Of a DNA stretch of 64,000 nt, positions 63,901-64,000 are shown one piece after another. The notes under the pieces are model-generated. The model was not told where the DNA came from, searched no databases, and saw only the letters and a program-made list of their open reading frames with translations. Positions within the stretch are counted from its first letter, which is position 1. Every line of letters starts with the position of its first letter. The translations under genes and the position numbers were made by a program. Source of the stretch: Strix aluco (taxonomy: Eukaryota; Chordata; Aves; Strigiformes; Strigidae); the NCBI RefSeq assembly GCF_031877795.1, contig NC_133933.1, positions 67,286,003 to 67,350,002 of the forward strand, read 5' to 3'.

Positions 63901-64000
63901 ACAACAGAAACAGCTAATTGGGACAGAAAACAGTGTGGAACACATGGAAATGGCGACTGGGGAGCAAGGTTCATCAGGAACTCTGCTATAGTAACAGATG
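60975..64000. other. Intergenic sequence to window end, no gene recognised
   Basis: AT-rich with A homopolymer runs near 62473-62487, 63102-63115 and 63269-63281. No IL20RA exon was recognised up to the window end. Confidence 0.45.

Noticed and set aside
1..64000. CRISPR arrays, bacterial operons, tRNA or rRNA genes
   Set aside because: None seen; the window is vertebrate DNA and no cloverleaf or rRNA-like segment was recognised by eye.

Overview
This is vertebrate genomic DNA with small spliced exons, long AT-rich introns, many CR1-type LINE fragments and solo LTRs. The CR1 load, the avian-style LTRs and the receptor genes point to a bird, probably outside the chicken lineage (Neoaves), because the LTRs resemble those common in neoavian genomes. 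That lineage call rests on recognition only, not on a search.

Two protein-coding genes are well supported, both on the + strand. The first is IFNGR1, the ligand-binding chain of the interferon-gamma receptor. Six exons (8029-20972) cover most of the extracellular region, the membrane segment, the JAK1-binding LPKS motif and a terminal exon ending with the STAT1-docking YDKPH motif. The signal-peptide exon was not found and is probably upstream of the window. The second is IL22RA2, the soluble interleukin-22 binding protein. Five coding exons (34127/34157-38316) run from signal peptide to stop with no membrane exon. Both genes have intron phases 1-2-1-0 across the ligand-binding region, as expected for tandem paralogues of the class II cytokine receptor family. 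The order IFNGR1 then IL22RA2 in one orientation matches the conserved vertebrate cluster, in which IL20RA normally follows. No IL20RA exon was recognised in the 25 kb that follow.

Layout: 1-487 minus-strand LTR cut by the window edge; 488-8028 upstream or intron-1 DNA with a large decayed CR1 (5025-6425); 8029-20972 IFNGR1, whose introns hold CR1 pieces and a sense-oriented solo LTR (19005-19540); 20973-about 24.1 kb likely 3' UTR and flank; 24.1-34.1 kb intergenic with the best-preserved CR1 (26711-27773) and a GATA/GATC microsatellite; 34.1-38.3 kb IL22RA2; 38.3-64 kb largely gene-free DNA with a few open stretches I could not assign, short tandem repeats and one CR1 tail.

Functionally, the window holds a membrane receptor for IFN-gamma that signals through JAK1 and STAT1, and a secreted decoy that binds IL-22. 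No entirely new system was recognised. The points most worth checking are the post-stop splice donor in IL22RA2, its overlapping upstream start codons, a possible LTR-driven or truncated IFNGR1 transcript, and a candidate terminal exon near 1.36-1.52 kb.
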